Of a stretch of 64,000 nt of DNA, positions 25,299 to 33,027 are shown in pieces. The DNA is from CAYRGQ01 sp964444885 (GTDB taxonomy: Bacteria; Bacteroidota; Bacteroidia; Sphingobacteriales; Sphingobacteriaceae): NCBI GenBank assembly GCA_964444885.1, contig CAYUIZ010000005.1:23405-87404 (forward strand). The letters run 5' to 3'. The notes below the pieces were generated by a model. That model saw nothing but the letters and a program-made list of their open reading frames with translations, did not search any database and was not told the origin of the DNA. A program made the position numbers and the translations under genes. Numbering within the stretch: position 1 is the first letter of the stretch; each line of letters begins with the position of its first letter.

Positions 25299-26392
25299 CA
25301 AATTACAGTACATTGCCTGCGATTCTTCTACTGGCCGACGGCACGGTCTACCACGGCAAGGCAGCCGGGAAAATAGGTACCACCACCGGTGAGATCTGTT
25401 TCAACACGGGCACTACCGGCTATCAGGAAATTTTTACCGATCCCTCGTATTTTGGCCAGATCATGGTGACGACGAATGCACACATCGGCAATTACGGTAT
25501 CGCGGAAGCTGAAGGGGAGTCGGAGAAAATCCAGATTGCAGGCTTAGTGTGCAAAAATTTCAATGTCGGCTATAGCCGCCGTATGGCTGAGAAGTCAATC
25601 CAACAATATTTTGAGGAAGAGCACTTGGTCGGCATCTCGGATATCGACACGCGATCGCTCGTGCGCCATATTCGTGATAAAGGCGCGATGAACGCCATCA
25701 TCTCGTCCGAAGACTTGGACGTCGAGTCGCTCCGCGCAAAACTCGAGCAAGTTCCTTCAATGGCGGGGCTGGAGCTTTCCTCCCGCGTGACGACCAAAGC
25801 GCCCTATTTTTACGGTAATGAGCAGGCGCCTAAACGTATTGCAGCACTCGACTTGGGTATCAAGAAAAATATCCTGCGCAATTTTGACGAGCGCGGGGTC
25901 TACATCCAAGTCTTTCCGGCGAAGACATCTTTTTCGGAGATGGAACAATGGAATCCCGACGGCTATTTCATTTCCAACGGCCCGGGCGACCCGGCCGCTA
26001 TGGACTACGCGGTGGACACCGTAAAAGCGATTTTGGATGCAGACAAGCCGCTGTTTGGTATTTGCTTAGGGCATCAGTTGCTGGCTCTGGCCAACGGCAT
26101 CCGCACGAAAAAGATGTTTAACGGCCACAGAGGGATCAACCATCCGGTCAAAAACATTATTCTCGACAAGTGCGAAATCACCAGCCAAAACCATGGCTTC
26201 GGTGTGGTAGCCGAAGATATCGAAAGCTCAGGCACGGTAGAGCCAACGCACGTGAACTTAAACGACCATTCGATCGAAGGTATTCGCGTGAAGGGCAAAA
26301 AGGCGTCTTCGGTGCAGTATCACCCGGAGTCCTCGCCAGGCCCGCACGATTCTCGGTACTTGTTTGATGAGTTCGTGGCCCTACTGAGCTAA
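25295..26392 (+). CDS. carA: carbamoyl-phosphate synthase small subunit (glutaminase)
   Basis: Supplies ammonia from glutamine to the large subunit CarB for carbamoyl phosphate, feeding arginine and pyrimidine synthesis. 365 aa. The N-terminal CarA domain shows NTGTTGYQEI and TTNAHIGNYG. The class I amidotransferase domain has the nucleophile C257 in GICLGHQ and the His343/Glu345 pair in QYHPES. carB is not next to it: the following gene is enolase after 153 bp. The long leader with a terminator suggests attenuation control. Confidence 0.97.
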   Translation: MTNYSTLPAILLLADGTVYHGKAAGKIGTTTGEICFNTGTTGYQEIFTDPSYFGQIMVTTNAHIGNYGIAEAEGESEKIQIAGLVCKNFNVGYSRRMAEKSIQQYFEEEHLVGISDIDTRSLVRHIRDKGAMNAIISSEDLDVESLRAKLEQVPSMAGLELSSRVTTKAPYFYGNEQAPKRIAALDLGIKKNILRNFDERGVYIQVFPAKTSFSEMEQWNPDGYFISNGPGDPAAMDYAVDTVKAILDADKPLFGICLGHQLLALANGIRTKKMFNGHRGINHPVKNIILDKCEITSQNHGFGVVAEDIESSGTVEPTHVNLNDHSIEGIRVKGKKASSVQYHPESSPGPHDSRYLFDEFVALLS

Positions 26393-26462
26393 GTCGGGCC
26401 CGTAGATCCCTGCATTGCGTCCGTGTTATAGGGGGCGGGCGGTGGGTTTTGTGAATAATTAG

Positions 26463-26470
26463 TATATTTG
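26463..26470 (+). promoter_or_regulatory. -7 box TATATTTG upstream of enolase
   Basis: A perfect TAnnTTTG match 75 bp before the eno ATG. The spacing to the nearest upstream TTG (26449-26451) is too short, so the -33 element is not identified. Confidence 0.5.
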
Positions 26471-26545
26471 GCTACTTCGATTTGAGGGTGTACGGATGAC
26501 ACCCGAGGAAGGACAATCAACAAAAAAAGCTATATAAAAACAGAT

Positions 26546-27835
26546 ATGAGTTTAATTATCGATGTACATGCGCGCCAGATACTGGATTCGCGCGGAAATC
26601 CTACCGTCGAGGTAGATGTAACCACTGAGAATGGCTTCGTAGGCCGCGCGGCGGTGCCTTCAGGCGCGTCTACCGGCAAGTACGAGGCCGTAGAGCTTCG
26701 CGATGGTGGCAAAACCTATATGGGGAAAGGCGTTGAAAAAGCAGTGAAAAACGTCAACGAAAAGCTCGCCAAGCAGCTGCAAGGCGTTGACGTATTCGAG
26801 CAGAATGCCATTGACAAGCTGATGAATGATATTGATGGCACGGACAATAAGGCGAAGATCGGTGCTAATGCGATCTTGGGCGTATCCCTCGCAGTGGCTA
26901 AAGCTGCCGCGCAGGAAAGCCGCCAGCCGCTGTACCGCTACGTGGGCGGCGTGAATGCGAACGTGTTGCCGATTCCGATGATGAACATCCTCAACGGGGG
27001 TGCGCACGCGGACAACAAAATTGATTTCCAGGAGTTTATGGTCATGCCCGTGGGTGCCGACACCTTCTCCGATTCATTGCGCATGGGCGTGGAGATTTTC
27101 CACCACCTGAAAAGCGTATTGCAGAAAAAAGGATATTCAACTAACGTAGGCGACGAAGGCGGTTTTGCGCCCAACATTGGGTCGAACGAAGAAGCCATCG
27201 AAACCGTGCTGAAGGCGATCGAGACGGCCGGGTTTAAGCCTGGCGAGGATGTGTTCATTGCGATGGACGCAGCGGCCTCAGAGTTTTACGATGCGAAAAA
27301 GAAGAAATATATCTTCAAAAAATCCGATGGGCGTGCCTTCTCTTCGCAGGAATTGGTCGACTATTGGGTAGATTGGACAAAAAAATACCCGATTATCTCC
27401 ATCGAAGACGGACTGGACGAGGACGACTGGAAAGCCTGGAAGTCGCTGACAGACGCTGTGGGCGACCGTGTGCAGCTGGTGGGCGACGACTTGTTCGTGA
27501 CTAACTCGGTACGTTTGGCCGAAGGCATTGAAAAAGGCACGGCTAACTCAATCTTGGTCAAGGTAAACCAGATTGGCTCGCTTTCTGAGACCATCGACGC
27601 GGTTTCCTTGGCACACAACAGCGGCTACACTTCCGTGATGAGCCACCGCAGTGGTGAGACCGAAGATTACACCATTGCAGACTTAGCGGTAGCACTGAAT
27701 ACGGGCCAGATTAAAACCGGTTCAGCCTCGCGTTCGGACAGGGTCGCAAAGTACAACCAACTGATTCGTATTGAAGAAGAGTTGGGCAGCAATGCGAAGT
27801 TCTTGGGACGTAATTTCAAATTCCTGAAGAAATAG
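26546..27835 (+). CDS. eno: enolase
   Basis: Glycolytic 2-phosphoglycerate dehydratase, 429 aa, full length. Characteristic stretches are DSRGNPTVEVDV near the N-terminus, SGASTGKYEAVELRD, NVGDEGGFAPN (with the catalytic glutamate), and the C-terminal signature ILVKVNQIGSLSET followed by SHRSGETED. It appears to be a single-gene unit with its own -7 box. No strong terminator follows it before the divIC/ftsB promoter. Confidence 0.98.
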   Translation: MSLIIDVHARQILDSRGNPTVEVDVTTENGFVGRAAVPSGASTGKYEAVELRDGGKTYMGKGVEKAVKNVNEKLAKQLQGVDVFEQNAIDKLMNDIDGTDNKAKIGANAILGVSLAVAKAAAQESRQPLYRYVGGVNANVLPIPMMNILNGGAHADNKIDFQEFMVMPVGADTFSDSLRMGVEIFHHLKSVLQKKGYSTNVGDEGGFAPNIGSNEEAIETVLKAIETAGFKPGEDVFIAMDAAASEFYDAKKKKYIFKKSDGRAFSSQELVDYWVDWTKKYPIISIEDGLDEDDWKAWKSLTDAVGDRVQLVGDDLFVTNSVRLAEGIEKGTANSILVKVNQIGSLSETIDAVSLAHNSGYTSVMSHRSGETEDYTIADLAVALNTGQIKTGSASRSDRVAKYNQLIRIEEELGSNAKFLGRNFKFLKK

Positions 27836-27893
27836 AGGCGAGTGGTCGCGAAGGTTTTGTAAGCCCATTATTTTCGCGTACCCGACACGTCCC

Positions 27894-27925
27894 TTGCGAA
27901 AGTGAAAAAATTTGATTTAACTTTG
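27894..27925 (+). promoter_or_regulatory. promoter of the FtsB/DivIC gene, predicting a leaderless or near-leaderless mRNA
   Basis: TTG (27894-27896), 21 bp, TAACTTTG (27918-27925). Transcription normally starts about 5-8 bp after this box, that is at about 27931, which is the A of the only sensible ATG. Confidence 0.75.
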
Positions 27926-27930
27926 TGACT

Positions 27931-28224
27931 ATGGAGCGCTTACTGTCGGTTATCAAGAATAAGTACATTATCGCGACGGCAGCTTTTGCTGTCTGGATGC
28001 TGTTTTTTGACCGTCATGACGTGACGACCCAATACGGTTACTATTCCGAGCTTAAGGAATTGGAAGCCCAGCGGGACTTTTACGTCCGGGAAATGGAGCA
28101 GATTAACAAGACAGTAAACGATATCCACTCCAACCCCGAGGAGGTGCAACGCATTGCCCGGGAGCGCTACCAGATGAAGAAAGAGAACGAAGACGTCTTT
28201 GTCATCATCGAGGTGAACGAGTAA
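27931..28224 (+). CDS. septum formation initiator (FtsB/DivIC family)
   Basis: 97-residue bitopic division protein: short cytoplasmic tail, one membrane helix (about 12-25, IIATAAFAVWMLFF), then a coiled coil (about 38-65, LKELEAQRDFYVREMEQINKT in part) and the conserved end NPEEVQRIARERYQMKKENEDVFVI. It joins the FtsQ-FtsL-FtsB complex. The ATG at 27931 is chosen over a GTG at 27925 because the latter lies inside the promoter box. A strong terminator follows, so it is a single-gene unit. Confidence 0.92.
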   Translation: MERLLSVIKNKYIIATAAFAVWMLFFDRHDVTTQYGYYSELKELEAQRDFYVREMEQINKTVNDIHSNPEEVQRIARERYQMKKENEDVFVIIEVNE

Positions 28225-28249
28225 AATCGAGTTTACTTTTTCTCAAAAT

Positions 28250-28290
28250 AAGGGTTGCTGCAACACATGGAGCAACCCTTTCTTTTTTTT
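28250..28290 (+). terminator. rho-independent terminator after the FtsB/DivIC gene
   Basis: AAGGGTTGCT (28250-28259) pairs with AGCAACCCTT (28271-28280), followed by a T-rich run to 28290. It is 25 bp after the stop codon. Confidence 0.93.
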
Positions 28291-28358
28291 ATGGGTACGG
28301 GAGACGACATGCCGATGGTATTGCGAGCGCAACCGTTAAACTTAGTGCCTTTTATTGG

Positions 28359-28366
28359 TATCTTTG
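28359..28366 (+). promoter_or_regulatory. -7 box TATCTTTG before the epimerase-like gene
   Basis: A perfect TAnnTTTG match 20 bp before the ATG at 28386. A TTA instead of TTG sits 20 bp upstream. Transcription would start about 13 nt before the gene. Confidence 0.55.
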
Positions 28367-28385
28367 AGCTGAAAACCCAAACGGT

Positions 28386-29255
28386 ATGATTCTGGAAAAC
28401 AATCATCTTATCGCTGACATCAATAAGCTAGGCGCCGAGCTACGAAGCCTGCGGTCCAAAGGCACCTATCATGAATACATGTGGAGCGGAGACTCGGCCT
28501 ACTGGGGCAAAACGAGCCCGGTGCTTTTCCCGATCGTGGGCGGACTGAAGGACGACAGGTATCGCTACCGCGGACGGACGTATTCCCTCAACCGGCATGG
28601 TTTTGCGCGCGATTTGGAATTTGAGGAAACCCGTTTGTCGGGTACGGAGGCAGTCTTCGTATTGCACGATACGCCGAAAACCCAAGAAAGCTATCCGTTT
28701 AGTTTCAAGCTGTCCATCCGGTATCGCCTCAAAGGCAAATCACTTGCTTGCCACTATGAGGTGTACAATCCGCACGGCACGCAAACACTTTGGTTTAGCC
28801 TAGGTGCCCATCCAGCGTTTGCCGCCGGCGAAAAGGAAGCTTCCGCACCTTATGACAGCCATTACCTCGAGTTTTCGGACGACGAAGTTTTGCATCGGCA
28901 TTTGCTTTCCGGCAACCTGATTTCGGATGAGGTGGTCACTATCCCGCTTACGGACAATAAGTTACCGCTGTCGTACGAGCTGTTCGGGTCAGACGCCTTG
29001 GTAATGAAAGACCTGAAAAGCAAGCGCATCAAATTGGCTAGCGGAAAATCGGAACACGGTATCGAGTTCGTACACGAAGATTTTCCGTTTTTCGGGATTT
29101 GGGCGGCTAAAGGGGCGGATTTTGTATGCTTGGAACCCTGGCAGGGCATTGCCGACGGGGTGAATCACGACCAAACGTTGGAAACGAAGGAAGGCATCCT
29201 GTCATTGCCGCCCCGGGGGTCGTGGTCCAAAGGCTGGGAAATAACCTGTTTTTAA
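28386..29255 (+). CDS. aldose 1-epimerase family protein (LacX/YeaD-like)
   Basis: 289 residues with the galactose mutarotase-like beta-sandwich. Supporting motifs are WSGDSAYWGKTSPVLFPIVG, HGFARD and SLGAHPAFA; the His residues in HGFA and GAHPAF correspond to the catalytic and binding residues of the family. It probably interconverts sugar or hexose-phosphate anomers. The NUDIX gene begins 9 bp later on the same strand, so the two likely form an operon. Confidence 0.88.
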   Translation: MILENNHLIADINKLGAELRSLRSKGTYHEYMWSGDSAYWGKTSPVLFPIVGGLKDDRYRYRGRTYSLNRHGFARDLEFEETRLSGTEAVFVLHDTPKTQESYPFSFKLSIRYRLKGKSLACHYEVYNPHGTQTLWFSLGAHPAFAAGEKEASAPYDSHYLEFSDDEVLHRHLLSGNLISDEVVTIPLTDNKLPLSYELFGSDALVMKDLKSKRIKLASGKSEHGIEFVHEDFPFFGIWAAKGADFVCLEPWQGIADGVNHDQTLETKEGILSLPPRGSWSKGWEITCF

Positions 29256-29264
29256 CGTGTAAAC

Positions 29265-29831
29265 ATGGATAAAAATCCGACCTACGACGACGCGCAGTCC
29301 AATTGGGAAACCAAGTCTACCCGGGTGGCTTACGAAAATCCGTGGATACGTGTTGAACACCGCGAGGTAACCACGCCGGCGGGTGAGCCCGGTATCTACG
29401 GCGTAGTAGGGTTTAAAAATAAGGCGATGGGCGTGGTGCCCGTTGATGAGGAAGGCCATATCTATCTCGTCGGCCAATTCCGATATACGCTCAACGAATA
29501 TTCGTGGGAAATCCCGGAAGGGGGGTGTCCACTAGGCGAAGACTTGCTCGAAGCTGCCAAACGGGAGCTCAAGGAAGAAACCGGCTTGGCCGCGCGCCAC
29601 TGGCAGTTTGTAGGCCGGATACATACGTCGAATTCCGTGACCGATGAAGAGGGATTCATCTACTTGGCCCAGGACCTAACCCAAGGCGAAAGCGCTCCCG
29701 AGCAAACCGAAGAACTCGCCGTCCGCCGATTGCCCTTGCGCGAGGCCGTGGACATGGTGATGCGTGGTGAGATTACCGATTCAGTGTCCATCGCCGGTAT
29801 TCTTATGGTCGCCCGGATGATGGGTGTGTAG
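29265..29831 (+). CDS. NUDIX hydrolase (ADP-ribose/ADP-sugar pyrophosphatase type)
   Basis: 188-residue hydrolase of nucleoside diphosphates linked to another group. The Nudix box is complete: GGCPLGEDLLEAAKRELKEE continuing into TGL fits Gx5Ex7REUxEExGU. The upstream QFRYTLNEYSWEIPEGG and downstream IYLAQDLT fit ADP-ribose/ADP-sugar pyrophosphatases (NudF-like), which fits its pairing with a sugar epimerase. Exact substrate not determinable. It converges with the MFS gene, stops 5 bp apart. Confidence 0.92.
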   Translation: MDKNPTYDDAQSNWETKSTRVAYENPWIRVEHREVTTPAGEPGIYGVVGFKNKAMGVVPVDEEGHIYLVGQFRYTLNEYSWEIPEGGCPLGEDLLEAAKRELKEETGLAARHWQFVGRIHTSNSVTDEEGFIYLAQDLTQGESAPEQTEELAVRRLPLREAVDMVMRGEITDSVSIAGILMVARMMGV

Positions 29832-29836
29832 ACGGT

Positions 29837-31102
29837 CTATTCCCGCGGATCCTTCTTCGTGTCGGCGGAGGGTGTTGTTCCCGGCACATCGTTTCCCAGC
29901 CGGATCAATACCGGCACAAAAAAGGACACGATCCCGATCCCGACAATGACACTTCCCAAGATGACGAACGTTTGGCTAATGCCGATGTTGTCCGCCAGAA
30001 AGCCCGTGCTCACGAGCCCAATCATCGATGGGAGCAGGGCAATGCTAAAATACATCGAAAACACCCGCCCAAGCATCGAGGAGTGTACTTGCTCCTGTAA
30101 AATCGTGGTAAAACTCGCATTGTAAATCGAGGCGGCCGCACCACCCAAGCCCGTCAGTGCGACAAAATAGATGAAAGCAGCGGGAGCCAGCAAGCCGGAT
30201 ATCGCCAAGCTTAGCCCCAATGCAATGTGCATGGTGTTAATGATGAGCACTTTATTAATTCCGGGCTTGAATACGCCCAAAAACGCGCCACCAGCCAGCA
30301 TACCTACGCCCCACACCACCTCAATGACGCTCATCTCAAATTTGCCTCCGTCGAAATGCTGCAAGGTCAGCAAAGGAAATAAGACCGCAACAGGCATGAT
30401 GCAGAACGTGGCCAAGATGGAAAAAAGAAAGAGGTAGGAGAGTCCTTTGTTCGACGTCACCGTACGCACACCCAGACCAATATCCCGCCATACTTGCCTA
30501 AGGCTGGGACGCGTGTCAGCATCGCGCACGGGATTCGGGATCGAGACCAGCAGCAGGGATACGATGGCGAGAACGGCACCGGCAATGTCGAGCAGCAGCA
30601 CATAGCCGATGTCCATGAGCCCGATTGCCAATGCGCCGAGGGCTGGACCGGCAATGGCGGAGACCGACTGGATCATCTGGTTGATGCCCGATATGCGCAG
30701 CAATTCCGACGCGGGCGCGAGCAACGGGATCGACGCCTGCATGGCTGGCAGATGGAATGCGGAGCCAATGGAGCGCATGGCTAATAGCCCGTAAATAAAG
30801 ACGAGTTCGATGTACCCGAAGTAAAACAGCAATGACATGGCCAGTGTACAACCCGCGATGAACCCGTCCGCGAGTATCATCGTGAGCTTGCGGTCCCAGC
30901 GGTCGACATACACCCCCGCCACGGGGCCAACCAGCGTTTGCGGCAACAAGGCCGCAATGGCGGCGTAAGCCAGGACCTCAGCTGATCCCGTCTCGATGCT
31001 TAGCCAGATAATAATGGCGAAATTGACAGCCGAACTGCTCAGCAGGGAGAGGAATTGGCCAACCCATATAATGGAGAAGGTTCGCTTCCAGGAATGTTTC
31101 AT
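29837..31102 (-). CDS. MFS transporter
   Basis: 421 residues with about twelve membrane helices. GPVAGVYVDRWDRKLTMILAD (in pieces) is the loop 2-3 signature of macrolide-efflux-type MFS exporters (MefA/MFS_3-like). It opens MKHSWKRTFSIIWVGQFLSLLSS, also typical of that group. Probably a proton-driven exporter; substrate unknown. A long leader with several hairpins lies upstream. Confidence 0.9.
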   Translation of the reverse strand: MKHSWKRTFSIIWVGQFLSLLSSSAVNFAIIIWLSIETGSAEVLAYAAIAALLPQTLVGPVAGVYVDRWDRKLTMILADGFIAGCTLAMSLLFYFGYIELVFIYGLLAMRSIGSAFHLPAMQASIPLLAPASELLRISGINQMIQSVSAIAGPALGALAIGLMDIGYVLLLDIAGAVLAIVSLLLVSIPNPVRDADTRPSLRQVWRDIGLGVRTVTSNKGLSYLFLFSILATFCIMPVAVLFPLLTLQHFDGGKFEMSVIEVVWGVGMLAGGAFLGVFKPGINKVLIINTMHIALGLSLAISGLLAPAAFIYFVALTGLGGAAASIYNASFTTILQEQVHSSMLGRVFSMYFSIALLPSMIGLVSTGFLADNIGISQTFVILGSVIVGIGIVSFFVPVLIRLGNDVPGTTPSADTKKDPRE

Positions 31103-31538
31103 GTGTAATCGATGTAAGCCACCCGCGTTGGGCTACGTGGCGAAAGCCAAAAAATTCGGGTTCGGATGATGTGTCCTACCCGCTGTTATACGCTTGGAGG
31201 AGGCAAGGATGGAGTCATCCCTGCTTTAGCCCCGGTCCCGGAAGGGAACCGAGTTGGTGTCGTTAGTTGGCATCCACATCGGAATTATGTTTTTGTTCCG
31301 CCAAAAATACGGATAAATGCGGGACGGCCCATGGTTTTGGGAAAGAAAAAGCAGGAAATTACTTTCAGGAGGTAGTCAATCCAGAAGGGGTGTCCTGTTT
31401 TCAGTCTCGGGTTTCAACCCGGGAGCTAGAAGTGAAGAACTATCGTTTTGGCGAAAATTTTGCCCGGATAGAATCGCGGTTTTATCATTGGAACTTCCGT
31501 CAAAAGTGATTTAGCCGGAAGAAAAAGCAAAAAAAAAA
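31103..31538 (-). promoter_or_regulatory. long structured upstream region of the MFS gene
   Basis: A TATTTTTG box on the minus strand (31302-31309) would start transcription near 31295, about 190 nt before the MFS ATG. The leader holds three hairpins: CGGTCCC/GGGAACCG (31233-31251), GGATG/CATCC (31207-31220) and GCCAC/GTGGC (31118-31141), the last close to the start codon. I recognise no riboswitch class. The stretch 31310-31538 holds nothing I can identify; CGGGTTTCAACCCGG near 31408 is a hairpin only. Confidence 0.4.
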
Positions 31539-31560
31539 GCCGCTTAATGCGGCCTTTTTT
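31539..31560 (-). terminator. rho-independent terminator after the DUF1573 gene
   Basis: GCCGC (31539-31543), loop TTAAT, GCGGC (31549-31553). It is flanked on the left by a long A run (T run on the minus strand) and on the right by T6. It sits 18 bp beyond the stop and may act in both directions. Confidence 0.85.
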
Positions 31561-31577
31561 AATGTCAATCGGATCGT

Positions 31578-31967
31578 TTATCCTTGGTTGGCAATCACTT
31601 CACCTTTGATAACCAAGGTCTTGACGGGCGTTTTAGTGTTTGACCGTACGACAAAGTTTTTCGTAAAGGGGCTGCGGACGGCAGCGTCAAACTTCACGCT
31701 TACTTTTCCGGTTTCGCCAGGCTTAACGGGCGTTTTGGTGAACTCGGCTACCGAGCATCCGCACGACGGACGTACATCGCTGATGATAATCGGCTCCGTA
31801 CCCACATTGGTAAACTCAAATTCGTACGTTACGGGCTTGCCTTGCGGAATTTTGCCAAAATCGTGTGTTTCAGATGTAAATTTGAACTCTGCACCGGTGC
31901 TTGACTGCATGGCGGTGAATCCTACGAATGCGCAAACTGTTGCTACAAGTAATCCTATTTTTCTCAT
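31578..31967 (-). CDS. secreted DUF1573 domain protein
   Basis: 129 residues: signal peptide (about 1-22) and one immunoglobulin-like DUF1573 domain. The family motif is seen as HDFGKIPQGKPVTYEFEFTN and VRPSCGCSVAEFTK. This small domain is abundant in Bacteroidota envelopes; its role is unknown. It is preceded by 140 bp without a gene and followed by a terminator, so it is a single-gene unit. Confidence 0.92.
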   Translation of the reverse strand: MRKIGLLVATVCAFVGFTAMQSSTGAEFKFTSETHDFGKIPQGKPVTYEFEFTNVGTEPIIISDVRPSCGCSVAEFTKTPVKPGETGKVSVKFDAAVRSPFTKNFVVRSNTKTPVKTLVIKGEVIANQG

Positions 31968-32109
31968 GTTTTTCTCTTTCTTTTATTCAATTGGCCTATA
32001 CAAAGTAAACCATTAATAGTGGTAATTTCAAAAAGCGAGCCAAAAAAGCGCTGATATGCAACAATATTACTACACCTGCTACGCCCGTATCCCGTTGTAA
32101 TCGGAGGGG

Positions 32110-32370
32110 TTAATCCGTGCTGGAAAGAAAGCCGTGAGGCTCAAAATCGGGCTTCCATTTTTCGAGAAGGGGGCGTTCCAACTGGCGTTCGCGATACTCG
32201 TCGGGGGTCATGATCGGGATACCGTAGACGATTGGATAATAGCGTTTGCAGCCGGTGCACGTCATCAATCCTTCAATGACATTTTTTTCTGCGTCTTGCA
32301 AGAAGACTTCCAAATGAAGTTGCTGTTTGTCAAACGGGCAGCATAGTTTTTCAAAAAGGGAGAGTTTCAT
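32110..32370 (-). CDS. Trm112-like zinc-ribbon protein
   Basis: 86 residues. CCPFDK (10-15) and CTGCKRYYPIVYGIPIM (38-54) match the Trm112/YcaR family, small proteins that in eukaryotes and archaea bind and activate SAM methyltransferases. C10/C11, C38 and C41 could bind zinc; the second cysteine of the first CPxC pair is replaced (CPFD). It overlaps the ThiE-fold gene by 4 bp (ATGA) and ends a four-gene operon that starts with a methyltransferase. A partnership between the two is therefore an attractive inference. Function in thiamin context unknown. Confidence 0.85.
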   Translation of the reverse strand: MKLSLFEKLCCPFDKQQLHLEVFLQDAEKNVIEGLMTCTGCKRYYPIVYGIPIMTPDEYRERQLERPLLEKWKPDFEPHGFLSSTD

Positions 32371-33017
32371 ATCGTATCTATTTTTAGTTTCTGAATGATT
32401 TGGTAAAGTTCGCGTGCGGCTTGCTCGGGATTTTCGGCATGCATAATGTCCGAGATCACCGCGATGCCATCAAAGGGAAGACCTGCCAGTTCGGCGAGAT
32501 TGTCTGCCCGGATACCTCCGGCCAGAAATAGCGGGATGTTCATCTTGGTTTTGGCTTCGATGACGGCTTCGGGTCGCACGATTTCGCACTGTTGTGCCGA
32601 CGGAGAAGGAAACATCGAGCAAAACGAGAGATAATCCAATTGGATTGCCACCTGTTGGTCCAGTGCCCGCAGATCGTTGCCAAGCGTCACGCCCACGATC
32701 ACAGGGCGCCCCAATGTTTGCTTCATGGCAGGCAAATCCGCCGGAAGCACATCAAAATGCACGCCGTCCAAGGGATAATCCGCGAGTAGGTGCCACTGAT
32801 TATTGACTAGCACGGGAATGTCGGCGGCATGGGCGAGGCGGCAGATGTCGAGCAACAAGTCCGCGTCGGGTTCGGGGCCCGGCCAGTGGTCCCATACCTG
32901 TATTGCGGCCACCGTGTCGCTTCGGAGTGCCGATTCCAGTGCGCTGATAATTTTTTGTGCGTCCATGCTGGGGTCTACCACCAGGTATATTCCGGTTTTT
33001 ATTTCACGTTGATTCAT
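32367..33017 (-). CDS. ThiE/TenI-fold protein with atypical active site
   Basis: 216-residue TIM-barrel protein of the thiamin phosphate synthase/TenI superfamily. GVH (85-87), the glycine-rich phosphate loop LAGGIR (165-170) and GIAVIS (184-189) are kept. The residues that bind substrates in ThiE are not: the R-K strand end reads IQVWDHW (39-45), the ND motif reads NNQ (72-74), and the loop GPIFPTxTK reads CSMFPSPSA (133-141). So it may carry out another reaction or act as a TenI-like protein. The start at 33017 was chosen because the longer frame runs into the upstream gene. It lies 10 bp after that gene. Confidence 0.85.
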   Translation of the reverse strand: MNQREIKTGIYLVVDPSMDAQKIISALESALRSDTVAAIQVWDHWPGPEPDADLLLDICRLAHAADIPVLVNNQWHLLADYPLDGVHFDVLPADLPAMKQTLGRPVIVGVTLGNDLRALDQQVAIQLDYLSFCSMFPSPSAQQCEIVRPEAVIEAKTKMNIPLFLAGGIRADNLAELAGLPFDGIAVISDIMHAENPEQAARELYQIIQKLKIDTI

Positions 33018-33027
33018 GGGTTCAGTT

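Noticed and set aside
31166..31375. 69-codon plus-strand ORF between the MFS and DUF1573 genes
   Set aside because: It lies opposite the predicted MFS leader hairpins and shows no recognisable protein features.
31406..31425. tRNA-like T-arm (GGGTTTCAACCC)
   Set aside because: Only one hairpin is present; no acceptor, D or anticodon arm could be placed around it.
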